Below, one piece after another: positions 10,855-21,574 of a DNA stretch of 64,000 nt (the stretch's first letter is position 1; each line of letters begins with the position of its first letter). Source of the DNA: Pseudoips prasinana (taxonomy: Eukaryota; Arthropoda; Insecta; Lepidoptera; Nolidae); NCBI GenBank assembly GCA_951640165.1, contig OX621257.1:12225201-12289200 (forward strand), in the 5' to 3' direction. The position numbers and the translations under genes were made by a program. The notes under the pieces are model-generated. The model worked only from the letters and a program-made list of their open reading frames with translations. It was not told the origin of the DNA and ran no database searches.

Positions 10855-11890
10855 ATTAAGTAGATTAGAGTACAAATTTCGATTCACTTCAATTACCAAA
10901 GAAGAATGTATGGATTTCGGCGCAAAAGTCGTCATAGCTTTAGCTAAATCTATTCGCCAACCTGCTTGTAAAATCTTGTGCTTTAACAAATTTGAAATGA
11001 ATTGTTGCATCACATGAGAAAAGAATACGGTATATTTTCTTTGGGAACCATCAAACAAAACCGGTTAAGAGGAGAACAGGCGAAACTGGCTACTGATCAA
11101 AATTTGAAAAAGAAAGGGAGAGGTTCACACGCTCAGGTTGTATGTAACAAAAAAAAATTGTTGTTACCAAGTAGTATGACAACAAATGTGTTACTGTTGC
11201 GAGCTGCCTCGTTGGTCTAGCGGTAGCATGTTCACCCGCAGATAACGAGGTGCTGGGTTCAAACCCGGGTCGGGCCAAAAGTCATTTTGGGACTTTTCTG
11301 TAAAAAGAAAAATTTCTCAGCATCAGCCCGAAGGCTGGGAGTTAGCGGTATTATACCCCGTGCCTCGGAGAGCACGTAAGGCCGTCGGTCCTGTGCCTGA
11401 CCTCTTTCCGCTCGTGTCGCTAGGCGTCTCATCGGATCATGAGAGGGATGGAATAGAAAGTGCTCCTGTGTTTGCACACACTTGAGCACTATAATATGTC
11501 CCGCGCAGATGGCTAATCTCTGTTGAGACTGGCCGTTGTGGCCGAAATTCAGCTAGGAGGACATTACTGTTGCGAGCACATACGTGGACTCACATCCTCT
11601 CCAAACTGTACTACGGTATAACAAGGAATTGAGAAAGAAACTACCAGTACCAATGATCAAGGAGTACAACTCCAATATGGGTGGCGTGGATTTGGCAGAT
11701 ATGTTTGTTCCTTTATATCGGACAGAATTCATATATAATGTAAAAAAAAATACAAAAAAAATAATCCTGTCAAGTAAAGGGTTAACCATAATCCGTTTTA
11801 TTTTGCGTTCTATATGAGACGGCATGACAAAGTCCGTGCATTTCCGTTGAGAAGGGCTATTATCCCTTCTCAACTATAGTGTTGCTAAAT
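10855..11890 (+). pseudogene. PiggyBac-like transposase pseudogene split by a SINE
   Basis: The C-terminal half of a piggyBac-type DDD transposase in several frames. FGAKVVIALAKSI is followed by CKILCFNKF, where the family has an FDN-type catalytic Asp; here it reads Asn. After a frameshift comes LLHHMRKEYGIFSLGTIKQN, then RLRG and KKKGRGSHAQVVC. A tRNA-Pro-like SINE (11204-11563) interrupts it. The reading resumes with TVLRYNKELRKKLPVP, EYNSNMGGVDLADMF and LYRTEF; MGGVDLADM holds the last catalytic Asp. The N-terminal half and the terminal repeats are not visible, and the C-terminus stops soon after a poly-A-rich stretch. Non-functional. Confidence 0.88.
11204..11563 (+). mobile_element. tRNA-Pro-like SINE (family P) with perfect 13-bp TSD
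   Basis: The head GCCTCGTTGGTCTAGCGGTA and B box GGTTCAAACCC resemble a tRNA-Pro gene. A long unrelated body follows (CGTGCCTCGGAGAGCACG, CTCATCGGATCATGAGAG). It is flanked by TTACTGTTGCGAG at 11191-11203 and 11564-11576, an exact duplication of piggyBac coding sequence. This is the best-defined SINE insertion in the window. Relatives: 31405, 36055 (−) and 52835. Confidence 0.92.
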
Positions 11891-11999
11891 CATGGTTTGC
11901 AGATAATAATGATGATATATTTTATTATTCTTAGTTCTAAAAATGTTTCTCAGTAAGTGAATTATATATACAATTCTTTATCCTACTTAATATTATAAA

Positions 12000-12330
12000 C
12001 TCGAAAGTTTGTAAGTATGGATGGATGGATGTTTGTTACTCTTTCACTTAAAAACTATTGAATGGATTTTAATAAAACTTTACAATAATATAGCTTATAT
12101 ATTAGAATAACACATAGGCTACAAGTTATAAAGATATTGTATGAATTGTCCAAAATATGACGTGACAATTAAGTAGGAAAAATTTACGATCTACGAGCTA
12201 TTCCGCTAGAGGTACACATCCTCCTAATATTATAAATGGGAAAGTTAGTGAGTATAGGATGTATGTCTGTTACTCTTTTACGCCAAAACTACTTTCTTGC
12301 GGGTGAAACCGCGGGGTTCAGCTAGTGAGA
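12000..12330 (-). repeat. Two repeat H fragments in tandem
   Basis: 12000-12160 and 12228-12330 each begin with CTAATATTATAAA-like sequence and GTTTGTTACTCTTTCAC-like sequence. The second ends GCGGGGTTCAGCTAGT. Confidence 0.6.
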
Positions 12331-12339
12331 AATAATGTT

Positions 12340-12665
12340 GTTCTTAACCGTAACCGTAAATTCATTTACCATACTACGCCGTAGCATATTCGTAGCTCAA
12401 ATAGCAAATTGAAGCAGCTCAGCGATAATATTGTAGTTTTGTGGCAGCAAGATAGCTGCTGCAGTGCGTAGATTTAGAATTCAGTACAAACACCTCGTAT
12501 GATACTTGAGGGCAATTTCTTAGTCGATATGATTTGACTCTTCCATTCTTACTTAGGCTTAATTCCCAAGTTGGGTATAAAAGTAACTAGATAATATTGA
12601 ATGATGTCGCCTTCAGTGTCTGAATGATTAAAGATTTTCAGAGCAAGTTCATTCGTTCGAATGGG
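12340..12665. other. No feature seen
   Basis: No gene or repeat recognised between repeats H and E. Confidence 0.35.
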
Positions 12666-12669
12666 CACT

Positions 12670-12870
12670 GGTTATTAATAATAATATCCTGGGAAATATA
12701 TATATCACTACCATTATAAAATAAATTTTATAAATATTTTAACACTCCGTGTACGTAAATATCTATAATAGTAACTAGAGATAATAACTGTATTACTACA
12801 AACATGTTCTGACTATTCACAAAGCGCTTTTATAAAGTTACGTGAATAAAAACCTTTTTTATTTTATTTT
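12670..12870 (-). repeat. Dispersed repeat E, inverted copy
   Basis: AACATGTTCTGACTATTCAC and AAGCGCTTTTATAAAG are the complement of the repeat at 1674 and 21575. Confidence 0.65.
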
Positions 12871-12879
12871 ATTTATTTA

Positions 12880-13085
12880 CATACATTATTTACACACTGC
12901 CGTCTGATCCCAATCTAAGCATGCTTGTACCATGGAAACCAGATAACTGATAATACTATATATACTACTTTCCTTTTCTAAGTACATATATATAGATAAT
13001 TACATCCAGACTCAGGACAAACAGACATGTTCACCTCGACCTCCGGCGTGAAAAGCAAGCATTTGCCAACCACGCCAACAAGACC
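12880..13085 (-). mobile_element. SINE family A, B-box region deleted
   Basis: Complement of the 3' body (GTACCATGGAAACCAGATAAC) through TCAGGACAAACAGACATGTT to the A-box side GCCAACCACGCCAAC. The stretch with the B box is missing. Confidence 0.75.
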
Positions 13086-13125
13086 GTCGTTATTGACCAT
13101 TACGCTACCGACATAGTTTGACGGT

Positions 13126-13360
13126 CACCGTAGCCTAGTCGGTAGTGCTCCTGCCTACGAAGCTGGTGGTCCTGGGTTCGAATCCCGGTAAGTGCAAATA
13201 TTTGTGTGATGAGCACGAAAATTAGTTTCTGAGTCATGGATGTTTTCTATGTATATAAGTATATCTATCTATATAAGTATGTGGTACCCATAGTACAAGC
13301 TTTGCTTAGTTTGGGGCTAGGATGATCTGTGTGACATTATCCCTAGATATTATTATAGTT
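13126..13360 (+). mobile_element. tRNA-like SINE family B, copy 1
   Basis: Head GGTCACCGTAGCCTAGTCGG, B box GGGTTCGAATCCCGGTAAG, body GTGATGAGCACGAA and GAGTCATGGATGTTTTCTAT, tail TGTGACATTATCCCTAGATA. The intact A-box region here shows what is deleted in the 29-kb pair. Confidence 0.85.
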
Positions 13361-13695
13361 TAACCACAGTTTTCTGATGATTACCTACAACCAGGACCTA
13401 CCGCCTCACATGCACTTCATGGGAATCATGGGAACGCTCAGAAATTGAACTACTTATGTGATCTTCCATAGACATCGACAAATCCTTTAAATTTTAAGCA
13501 GCTCGTCTGTGGATTGCCCTGTTATTAACTATAAGACCCGCTCAGTCCATGAAACCGTTTCAGAATTCAGTGAAGAACCATCATCTATCTCTTTACAATA
13601 AATTGTTCCTACCTATCAAGACTGCCCTCGCGCTCATGTGCTTAACTTCTACGATCGTTTTCGGTTTTTTTTTTAAAGCAGCCCGCATTAGGGAA
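13360..13695. other. Unassigned DNA
   Basis: The base composition is less AT-rich, but no frame is convincingly coding. Possibly an old element interior. Confidence 0.3.
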
Positions 13696-13699
13696 ATGA

Positions 13700-13870
13700 T
13701 CCATGTGTTGCAGGGTACTTTACAAACATATAATAGACGGACACAAATTACTTCCAGACTCTGAACAACTATTTATGGGTCACACAAATAGTTGTCCGGC
13801 GCGGGACTCGAACCCGCGACACGAAGCGGCGAGGCGACTATCTTAGCCTTTTACTTAGCCGTTGACTAAT
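13700..13870 (-). mobile_element. tRNA-like SINE family D, copy 1
   Basis: Complement of a B box in CGCGGGTTCGAGTCCCGCGC, with ACATATAATAGACGGACACA and AACAACTATTTATGGGTCAC. Relatives at 34345 (−), 45565 (+) and 48330 (−). Confidence 0.8.
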
Positions 13871-13979
13871 TCATCAATTCGCTACGATATAACTTGAGAT
13901 ATAACTGAGACATAAAAATAGTAAGAAGTTTTTAGTTTTGTCGCAGACTTTGTGACTCTTCTTATCACATTGACAGCCA

Positions 13980-14180
13980 ACATCATCATCATGCATCATC
14001 AGTTGAAAGATGTCCTGCTGGACAAATGCCTCTCCTAAGAATCTCCACGATTGCCGGCCTTCAGCTATCCGCATTCAGCTTTTTCTAGCGGCTCTCACGA
14101 TATCATTACCCCACCTAGTGGTGGTCTGCCTAAACAGCGACTTCCGGTTCGTGGTCGCCGATCGAGAATATTTCTGCTCA
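13980..14180 (-). mobile_element. RTE-type LINE 3' end
   Basis: The complement reads as the RTE C-terminus (GEAFVQQ-like, here SWRFLGEAFVQQDIFQL), followed by the (TGA)n-type tail seen as CATCATCATCATGCATCATC. Frameshifted and 5'-truncated. Confidence 0.7.
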
Positions 14181-14294
14181 AGGTGATCTCAATTTTAAAA
14201 GTTACGTGCCCCACCCAATGTCACTTCAATCTCACAATGCTTCGGACTATATCGGTTATATAACACAATATAGAAGACACATACATCATACAGA

Positions 14295-14530
14295 CATTAT
14301 CAGCCTGATATCGTTCACTGCTGCACATAGGCCTTGCTGGACAAAGGTTTCCGTAATGGTACTATTTGGAGGGGCGTTTGGCGTAATCTTGGCAAATCCT
14401 CCTCCAGTTTTGGCATGCGATTTGCTGACCGCAATTAGGTGGTAGCTTTAATACACAGGTGGCGCTTAGTCGCCTTTTACTTACGACACCCACGGAAGGG
14501 GGTGGCTCTGTTATTAATTTTAGGCCGGAA
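14295..14530 (-). repeat. Degenerate LINE/SINE-tail mosaic
   Basis: TGCTGCACATAGGCCTTGCTGGACAAAGG-like sequence (RTE tail), then GGTGGCGCTTAGTCGCC and GGAAGGGGGTGGC, found in lepidopteran repeat tails. No intact unit. Confidence 0.45.
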
Positions 14531-16575
14531 ACCACACGGCCAATAAAAAATTGGTAGACACGTTTAGTAGCAATTATGTCCCGCTTGCCACCACGTCAGC
14601 GCAAATACAGACAGACGTTTTTATTTCGTAAGAAGTAGGGATGATTTTCATAGAGCTGAATTAAAAGTCATAGGATACATTTAAAACACACAACAGTTTC
14701 AAATATTTATCTGTGGATTTTTAATTACATGTCACAAATGTTCTTAACTCAAAAATGGGAAATCATAAGTTTAAGGGTAGTATTTAAACGAGTGACTGTA
14801 AATTAAAGTTTAAGTTTAAAGTGATAAAAATAATGAATTTACGTTATAGTATTACTAAGTGAGTGACTGACTGCGAGTGACGAGAAATCAACAGAACAGC
14901 AACTAACAAATATTAATTGAGTTACTTAAAATACGGTAACTGGTCGAACGGCTGTTGGGGTACTCATAATATTTTATTTTTTCATACAGTCGTGGCCTCT
15001 GGTTTACTTCGTGTGACTTGTTAATTTTGTAAATGTACGCGGATGTACCCACCGTTTTTTCATCTAGCAAGAGGTTATTCTAATTGTTTGAGTGAAATTT
15101 AATGTTATTGTTTATTATCTCACAATCTTTCGATTCATTAGATGACAACGGTTCTGTGCGTGCATTAGCCTACATAACGCCCATCCCAATGTAAGAAAAT
15201 ACATGATTTAAAAAAAAAGAAGAACGAAAACAAAAAGCAAAAGAAGACGAAAAAAGCAAGCCCGGAGTTTCTTTGTGGCTTTCTTCTCCGGGTCGTCCAC
15301 CTAGGTAGCTAGAGAAAGCCGCAGGTTAGCTAGGGTAGGCTCCTCAGCGGCGAGGATCGCTTTGGCCCCTTAACACGTCATTGGTGATCCCGTGCAACTG
15401 ATCACACCCTCTCTTAGAATTCTGTCCTTTTGCTTCAGCGGCCCCCTGAGCTGTAGCCCGAACCCTAAAAGGGTGGCCTCGGGTATTAATCGTTTAATAT
15501 AAGCTACTGGTTAAGAGCCTTCTGCGCTAGCCAAATGCTCATTGCCTTCAATTCTTTAATTTTAATATTGTACAACTAAATTTACAACTACACCCACACA
15601 TACACATACACAACTAAATAATAGATTATTTTTTTTAGACTACTTAATTATATTTTTGTAATTTTTATACTGTGTTCGACTATGCTTGTGTACTGCATTT
15701 TGAAATTGACAAGTACAAGTGTATGTTAATACCCAAGTGCTGAATAAATTTCATTATTTCATTTCATACAAAATGAGAAGCTTCATAATATTTGAGCGAC
15801 CTAATATATCTTCGCTTTGACCAATCAGAGAGATCAGAGGCTTGTGCGGCGGACTTCAAGCGCTATGGTTTTTGTTTAGATTTGCATTGTATGTCTCCTG
15901 AAAAATTCAAAAAGCTTGATGGTCACAGTTCTAACCTAATCTAACCCAAATAACTTCCGGAAAACTCGTCTCTATCCTAATATGGAAGTTGCCCTCTCTG
16001 TATTTCTATTAGTAATTTAGTCAGCTAGAATTTTGATATCTGAAATGGATTAATTATAACCCACTTTTTGTAAGCTCGTTCTGGATTTTATTATTAATCA
16101 ATATTCGTCGTTAGTTTAGTTAATTATTCGCTTACTCAAATTCATGCCGCTCAAGTTATTAAAACAGTATCTCAACATCAGTCGCTAAGTATTTTTGTAT
16201 TCGATCGTTTTATAATTCCCCTAAGTTTAGTCGTCCGGCGGGTCTCGAACCAGCCAACCAATATGGGGTAGGCGCTGTGCGTTAAGCTACGAACGATACA
16301 TACTGGCAGATCTAATTTAGGATTCCCTTGCTAACACCCTTCAGGAGGATGTACATATTATCCATCGCCTTTGTTTTCTAGAGACATGTCCGACTGATTC
16401 TCTAGAAAACGAAGCCTAAACCTTAAACTTATAATTGGCCATTTTTATGTTTAAAGAAACTTTATTCTCAATAAAACATACACAAATGTCACTTACTTGA
16501 GAACAATAAATTAATGTTAAAAGGGTTCGACTTCACCTCTATGTACAGTTTCACAAACACGACCCACCCAACGCA
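14530..16575. other. 2-kb stretch without a recognised gene
   Basis: The patch at 15260-15540 is markedly GC-richer (AAAGGGTGGCCTCGGG). AATAAATTTCATTATTTCAT at about 15740 resembles a retroelement poly(A) end. A tRNA-like complement (GGGTCTCGAACCAGCC) is at 16240. No supported ORF. Confidence 0.4.
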
Positions 16576-16579
16576 TTCA

Positions 16580-16795
16580 TTTCTGCGAGGGTGTTTTACT
16601 TCCTGTTAAATACTGGCCGAGCTGAAATTTGAATGCATTGAGTGAGTGTACATTTCTAATACTTGGTGGTAATTTATTATATAGTTGCACTCCTTCAAAT
16701 GTATCCATTTTTTTGCCATGATTGGTTCTAGTTTTAGGTAACACTATTAGGCTCGCTCGTCGTGAGCTTCGTTGGCTGACTTGTCGATTAGATTA
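16580..16795 (-). pseudogene. CR1-like LINE C-terminal fragment
   Basis: The − strand frame reads LPKTRTNHGKKMDTFEGVQL, then YNKLPPSIRNVHSLNAFK and YLTGSKTPSQK, then stop. The LYN-LP..IR..HSLN.FK pattern is the usual C-terminus of CR1/Jockey-type reverse transcriptase ORFs. The upstream RT domain is absent. Confidence 0.7.
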
Positions 16796-16994
16796 GATTA
16801 ACGCTTTGCATTGCGAATAATGCTATAAAATTCAAATTTAATATAATAAATGTTCTTACTGGTAACCTGGGATTTATTTTTAACATGGCGTCTACAGTTA
16901 GTCCAGCAGACTTTCACTAACAAGTGAGCATCTATAATGTGAAGTACGGCCAATTATTACCCTTAGAGCATTATTAATTTACAAAAAATAATAA

Positions 16995-17220
16995 TAATAA
17001 TATACTTTTAGGGACAATGTCACACAGATTATCGTAGCCGCAAACTAAGCAAAGCTTGTACTATGGGTACCAGGCGACGATATACATACTTATATAGATA
17101 AATAAATACTTAAATACTTACATAGAAAACAGCCATGACTCAGAAACAAATATTCGTGCTCATCACACAAATATTTGAACTTACCGGGATTCGAACCCAG
17201 GACCACCAACTTCGTAGGCA
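16995..17220 (-). mobile_element. SINE family B, head truncated
   Basis: GGGACAATGTCACACAGATT through GGTACCAGGCGACGATATAC to CGGGATTCGAACCCAGGACC, then stops near TTCGTAGGC. The A-box end is missing. Confidence 0.8.
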
Positions 17221-17439
17221 AAAATAAATAAAATAAAATCAAAAATACATGGGACGTATATCACGGAGTGGGAAATCAAACCAGTAAAGTGTACGGTATA
17301 ACTTGGCACAAGAAACCTGTCGCCTAAATTACTATTCCTTAGATTCTTAGCTGCGTTCTGAGACAGATTACTGATTGGAATAGAATCTTTAAGGTCAACG
17401 AAATAGTTATGACGCGACTTAACTGACAATTCTAGTGAA

Positions 17440-17575
17440 ATAATCTAGCCTTCGAGCATTGAGCGCCAATATAGTTTCATTTCTGAGCATCTCCGTGCTT
17501 CGGAGGGCACGTTTGCTGTCGGTCGCGGCTGTACCCATTAAGCAACAGTCGTTAAGCCATGTCGGAGGCCTAATA
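17440..17575 (+). mobile_element. 5S-rRNA-derived SINE, body fragment
   Basis: TTTCTGAGCATCTCCGTGCT and CGGAGGGCACGTT match the body of the 5S-type SINE at 30930, without its 5S head. Confidence 0.55.
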
Positions 17576-17666
17576 GGCTTAAACAACTCTATAGATAAAT
17601 AAATAAAGTAGTTCCTTTGTATAATTCGAAGAATCTAGCAGCCAAGGGAGTCTAACAGAAGTACGC

Positions 17667-17935
17667 TGACGGGCCTGTTGGTGTGGTTGGTAGATACGAT
17701 GCCTTTCACGGCGTCGTGGGTTCGATTCCCACCCGGGACAAATATTTGTGTGCATGAACATGTCTGTTTGTCCTGAGTCTGGGTGTAAATTATCTATATA
17801 AGTATATATTTACAAAAGAAAAATAGTATATGTAATATCAGTCATCTGGTTTCCATAGTACAAGCTCTGCTTAGTTTGGGATCAGATGGCCGTGTGTGAA
17901 TAATGTCCCAGGATATTATTATTATAACTCTCGGC
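17667..17935 (+). mobile_element. SINE family A, near-complete reference copy
   Basis: A box GGTGTGGTTGGTAGA, B box GGTTCGATTCCCACC, body ATTTGTGTGCATGAACATGT, TTATCTATATAAGTATATAT, CCATAGTACAAGCTCTGC, and tail GTGTGTGAATAATGTCCCAG followed by ATTATTATTAT. Used as the family reference. Confidence 0.9.
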
Positions 17936-18084
17936 CTATAATAAATAGCCTGTCAACACGTGTATTGATCAAGTGTCATGTCGTAACTTACACCAACAAA
18001 TTAGCTTAAGAAATATTTTATATCATTTTCTAGAACTTTATTTGGCATGTAAGTGACACAGGTTAGATGCACCGGAGCACCCCC

Positions 18085-18706
18085 ATGGACTCTCCCATGA
18101 AGGGTTCCGTAGCAGCAAGTAACAATATAAAAGTAATAATATAAAAGTTCTTGTAGTAGTTGATTGAATGAAATGGAAATTGCAGTTTATGATTTATGAC
18201 GTATTAAAAAAAACTACTAACTAGATCTCGTTCAATCCAATTTTCGGTGGAAGTTTGCAAAGTAATGTAGGTACATCATATATTTTTTTTGTTTTATCAC
18301 TCTCTTATTTTAGAAGTTATAGGGTGGGGGGGGGGGGGGCACATTCTACCACTCTCGCACTCTCACAAGTGTCTCTCGCGCAAACTATTCAGTTTAGAAA
18401 TAAATGATATTAGGAACCTCAATATCATTTTTGAAGTCCTATCCATAGATAGCCCACATGTATGGATTTGAAGAAAAAAAATATTGAGTTATAGTTCTAA
18501 GTATCGGGAACCCCCAAAATGTATTGTTTCTTTTTTCTATTTTTGTGTGAAAATCTTAATGCGGGTCACAGAATACAAATACTTACCAAGTTTCAATAGA
18601 ATAGTCCTTATAGTTTCGGAAAAAAGTGGCTGTGACATACGGACGGACAGACAGACAGACGTGACAAATCTATAAGGGTTCCGTATTTTTTTACGGAACC
18701 CTAAAA
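18085..18706 (+). repeat. Dispersed repeat F, copy 3
   Basis: Runs from CCCATGAAGGGTTCCGTAGC to TTTTTACGGAACCCTAAAA, without the MITE present in copy 1. It contains a 14-G run near 18326 and the oligomeric GACGGACAGACAGACAGAC. Confidence 0.75.
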
Positions 18707-18709
18707 CAG

Positions 18710-19225
18710 GGTAGATATGTGTTCTGACACTCCGTCCGGTATAATAGTGATAAGTTGATAACAGATAACACATTAAGAAAGACTGAACCAAACGTTGCAA
18801 AATTATTTCAAATGTAATATCATTCAAATGCGTATATAAAATCAGATCCTATGTACTCTTCGTTTCCGTTATGTTATATTTTGTATGTTTTTTGTGTGTA
18901 CATAAATAAATAAAAAAATAAAATTATTTAAAAATAGCATTGACAAACTATTAAACTCAATTGAATCCAATTTTCCATTTCTATTCAGTTATCAAAATCT
19001 CTATATAGTGAACTCTACTCTGTTCTATAATATATCGTGTTAAATGTATTTATATGTAAGTACTTATTGTATGAAATTGATATAAAAATAATTTACGTCA
19101 TAAAATTATGTTGCATACCTTGAAACATCATATTAAACAATGCCCACATATATCCATTATCCGGAACATATCATACACATATCCAGCTCAAGTGCTCAAC
19201 TAAGCGAAGCTTTTATGTAGGTACC
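18710..19225. other. No gene seen
   Basis: AT-rich DNA between repeat F and the R1-clade 3' copy. No repeat recognised. Confidence 0.35.
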
Positions 19226-19242
19226 GACTATAGATTAGTATA

Positions 19243-19685
19243 TTTTTTTTAAAACGGGACCAGTCCCTCCCTCTTACCCACCACTGCAACTCCTGTAAGC
19301 CAGGATCAACAGTGGCACACAATGAAATGACACGGAGCGGTGAGGCTCAGGCATGTCCCGGGGAATCGCTTTAACTGTCTTGGATCCCGCAACGAATTTA
19401 ATCAGAAAGAGAAAAAAGGAGGAGTTAGAAAATGAATAGTTCCACTTCCCTCCAGAGCAAAGCGGGAGACAGAATGATGTAAAGAAGCTATAGCCTCATA
19501 AAATGAGAGATTTGCAACTAGAGAAGCCAGCTGCAAAAGCACCGCGGATCAATTTACGGGTCCTAAGTGAGCTGTTATATTTGATTCCAATAGTAGGTAT
19601 GGCAAAAGCGCTTAAACGCACGGAAGTTGTTCCTTGTTGCTACAAGATCCGTATAATAAACTACTCCAGATATTGGTTATACTCC
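19243..19685 (-). mobile_element. R1-clade LINE, 5'-truncated 3' copy with 13-bp TSD
   Basis: Inverted relative to the large element at 60.3-63.9 kb and matching its last about 95 coding bases plus the 3' UTR (GGGTAAGAGGGAGGGACT in complement). It ends in a poly(A) tract, seen here as T8 at 19243. ATAGATTAGTATA at 19230-19242 and 19686-19698 is a perfect target duplication. The C-terminal residues are readable in complement; the rest is truncated. Confidence 0.9.
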
Positions 19686-19744
19686 ATAGATTAGTATAGC
19701 TTTGTGTAGTTTAGTTCAACGGATAGAAATACTTATATACACTT

Positions 19745-19895
19745 TTTTGTAATACATACAATAAACTGAAAACACCCAGACCACGACGAATAGACATGTC
19801 CATGAACGCGAATACCTACTCGTATTTGTCTGGTGCGAGGATCGAACACACAATCTGTGGAGACAGGTTAACTACCAATTGAGTAACGGCGGTTG
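19745..19895 (-). mobile_element. tRNA-like SINE family K
   Basis: The complement gives an A-box-like TTACTCAATTGGTAGTTAAC and B box TGTTCGATCCTCGC, then a body resembling SINE A (CATGGACATGTCTATTCG). A distinct head, single copy. Confidence 0.6.
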
Positions 19896-19934
19896 TCAAA
19901 TATATCGAAAACCTACGTCCGCTTTTTTAGCCAA

Positions 19935-20760
19935 TTATTAATCATCATCATATCAGCTGAAAGACCTCCACTTCTGGACAAAGGCCTCGCCCAAGGATCT
20001 ACACATTGGTCATGTGCTGCCCGCATCCAGCGGCTTCCTGCGACTCTTACAAGATCGTCTGTCCACCTTGTAGGGGGCCTGCCCACGCTGCGTCTTCCGG
20101 TGCGTGGTCGCCACTCGAGAACCTTCCTACCCTAGCGGCCATTCTTATTCTTATTCTTCTGGTGGCGGCTATTTCCAGTCCCCGGAGGTCCTGGTAACAC
20201 TGCGTCCAGTGATGAACTATTGTGCTCGCCGCTCCAACAAAACTTTCCTGTTTAACCCTGCAACATAGATAAATTGCAGAATCTTCTTGGCAGGAGTAAC
20301 GATAACATCGTCCTGGTACAATAAGTGTTGGCCCAGGACGGTGTTACGATTATGCATCAGTGGCTCACAGTGACAGAGCAGGTGTAGAGGTGTTTCGTCT
20401 GCGTTATTGCAGAATCTGCACACTCTACAGTCTCCGATGCCCACCGTGGACAGGTGTTTCCTGAGACGGTAATGTCCCGTTAACACCCTAGTTATGATGC
20501 ATAAGTTCCTCATATTAAGCGCGAGGACATCGTTCGCAGTTTTGCGGTCGGCCATTGGTTCTACGAGCTATGTGCCCCGCCCACTGCCACTTCAGTTTGG
20601 CAATTTTTTTGGCTATGTCGGCTACTTTGGTTTACTTGCGGATTTCGATGTTTTTGATTTGATCGCGCAGGGAAACTCCGAGCATAGCCCTCTCCATTGC
20701 TGTTTGGGTGACCTTGAGCGTTCTAATGAAGTCAACACACACTGGTCGAAGACTTTCGAC
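19935..20760 (-). pseudogene. RTE-type LINE C-terminal ORF, interrupted by another LINE
   Basis: The − strand from 20760 reads TAMERAMLGVSLRDQIKNIE, IRK-stop-TKVADIAKKI and KLKWQWAGHIARRTNG. It resumes after the insertion at 20135 with VLEWRPRTGRRSVGRPPTRW, TDDLVRVAGSRWMRAA and a (TGA)n tail. These are hallmark C-terminal motifs of RTE reverse transcriptases in Lepidoptera. A stop codon and a frameshift are visible. The RT catalytic core is absent. Confidence 0.85.
20144..20548 (-). mobile_element. 5'-truncated LINE tail nested in the RTE
   Basis: Encodes, on the − strand, the C-terminal end of a non-LTR retrotransposon of the RNase H-bearing type: ALNMRNLCIITRVLTGHYRL, then a CRVCRFCNNADETPLHLLCH finger (C-x2-C..H-x3-H/C type). 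The 3' tail is (AATAAG)n-like. CGGCCATT at 20136-20143 and 20549-20556 is a target duplication derived from the RTE host. A second copy lies at 32761-33125 (+). Confidence 0.85.
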
Positions 20761-20764
20761 TTAA

Positions 20765-21155
20765 GATTAATATTTCTGCAAAATAAACATTTTCATTATA
20801 TAGGTAATGGTAAATATAATAATTTATTTTTATTTTATTTATTGAGGACAGCCAGTAATTGTTACATTTTTCTCTTACAAATGAATAATACAAGAACACA
20901 AATCCTAATACACAATTTTTAAAGGCGTCATCGCATGCATTTATTATTAAAACAGTAACACTAGAATTATTATTTATTTTACTTATATTACAAATAGAAC
21001 AAGAAATAGTAACAGAAGGCCAATTAATTGCTTTTCATATATATATTAGTATAAGCTGTAGTTGTAGTATAAGATGACCTCTCATTGTATGGAAATCCTA
21101 TACAACATTGGATTAGCTTATACTGGAAATATATAGCTTGATATGTAGCCGTGTG
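20765..21155. other. AT-rich DNA with a MITE half
   Basis: No gene. 21100-21152 (TATAGCTTGATATGTAGCCG followed by TGTGTAC) matches one arm of the small MITE at 27279-27366. Confidence 0.4.
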
Positions 21156-21157
21156 TA

Positions 21158-21315
21158 CTATGAAAACTAGATAACTGATATATTACATAATTACATCCAG
21201 ACCCAGACTCAGGTCAAACAGACATGTTACCACACACAAATACCTGTCCTGGCTGGAAATTAAACAAATAACCTGCTACGTGAAAGGCAAGGCTACCTAC
21301 CAACCTCGCCAACCA
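21158..21315 (-). mobile_element. SINE family A, partial
   Basis: AACTAGATAACTGATAT through CAGGTCAAACAGACATGTTA to CCTCGCCAACCAC. The B box is mutated (TGGAAATTAAAC). Confidence 0.7.
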
Positions 21316-21349
21316 CAACACAAAAAATCATAAAATAAAATAAAAGTTC

Positions 21350-21415
21350 ATCATCATCATCATCATCATATCAGCCGAAAAACGTCCATGCATTGCCGGT
21401 CTTGCGCTATTCGTA
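21350..21415 (-). mobile_element. RTE tail fragment
   Basis: (CAT)n then ATCAGCCGAAAAACGTCC and GCCGGTCTTGCGCTATTCG, the complement of an RTE 3' end. Confidence 0.6.
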
Positions 21416-21574
21416 TAAATAAAAGTTATTACATAAAATATTTGAAATACACACACAAAAAGAAAATTGTAAAATAAAAAATTCTCTCGCATGGTCCAGG
21501 AATAACATGGCCAGAAGATTGACCCGCTTCGCCAGACTGGATGATAATGCTGATGTAGTTTTAAAATAAATAAA

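Noticed and set aside
11259..11873. − strand ORFs of 76 and 106 codons across the SINE/piggyBac junction
   Set aside because: They read antisense through a SINE and piggyBac pseudogene, with no homology.
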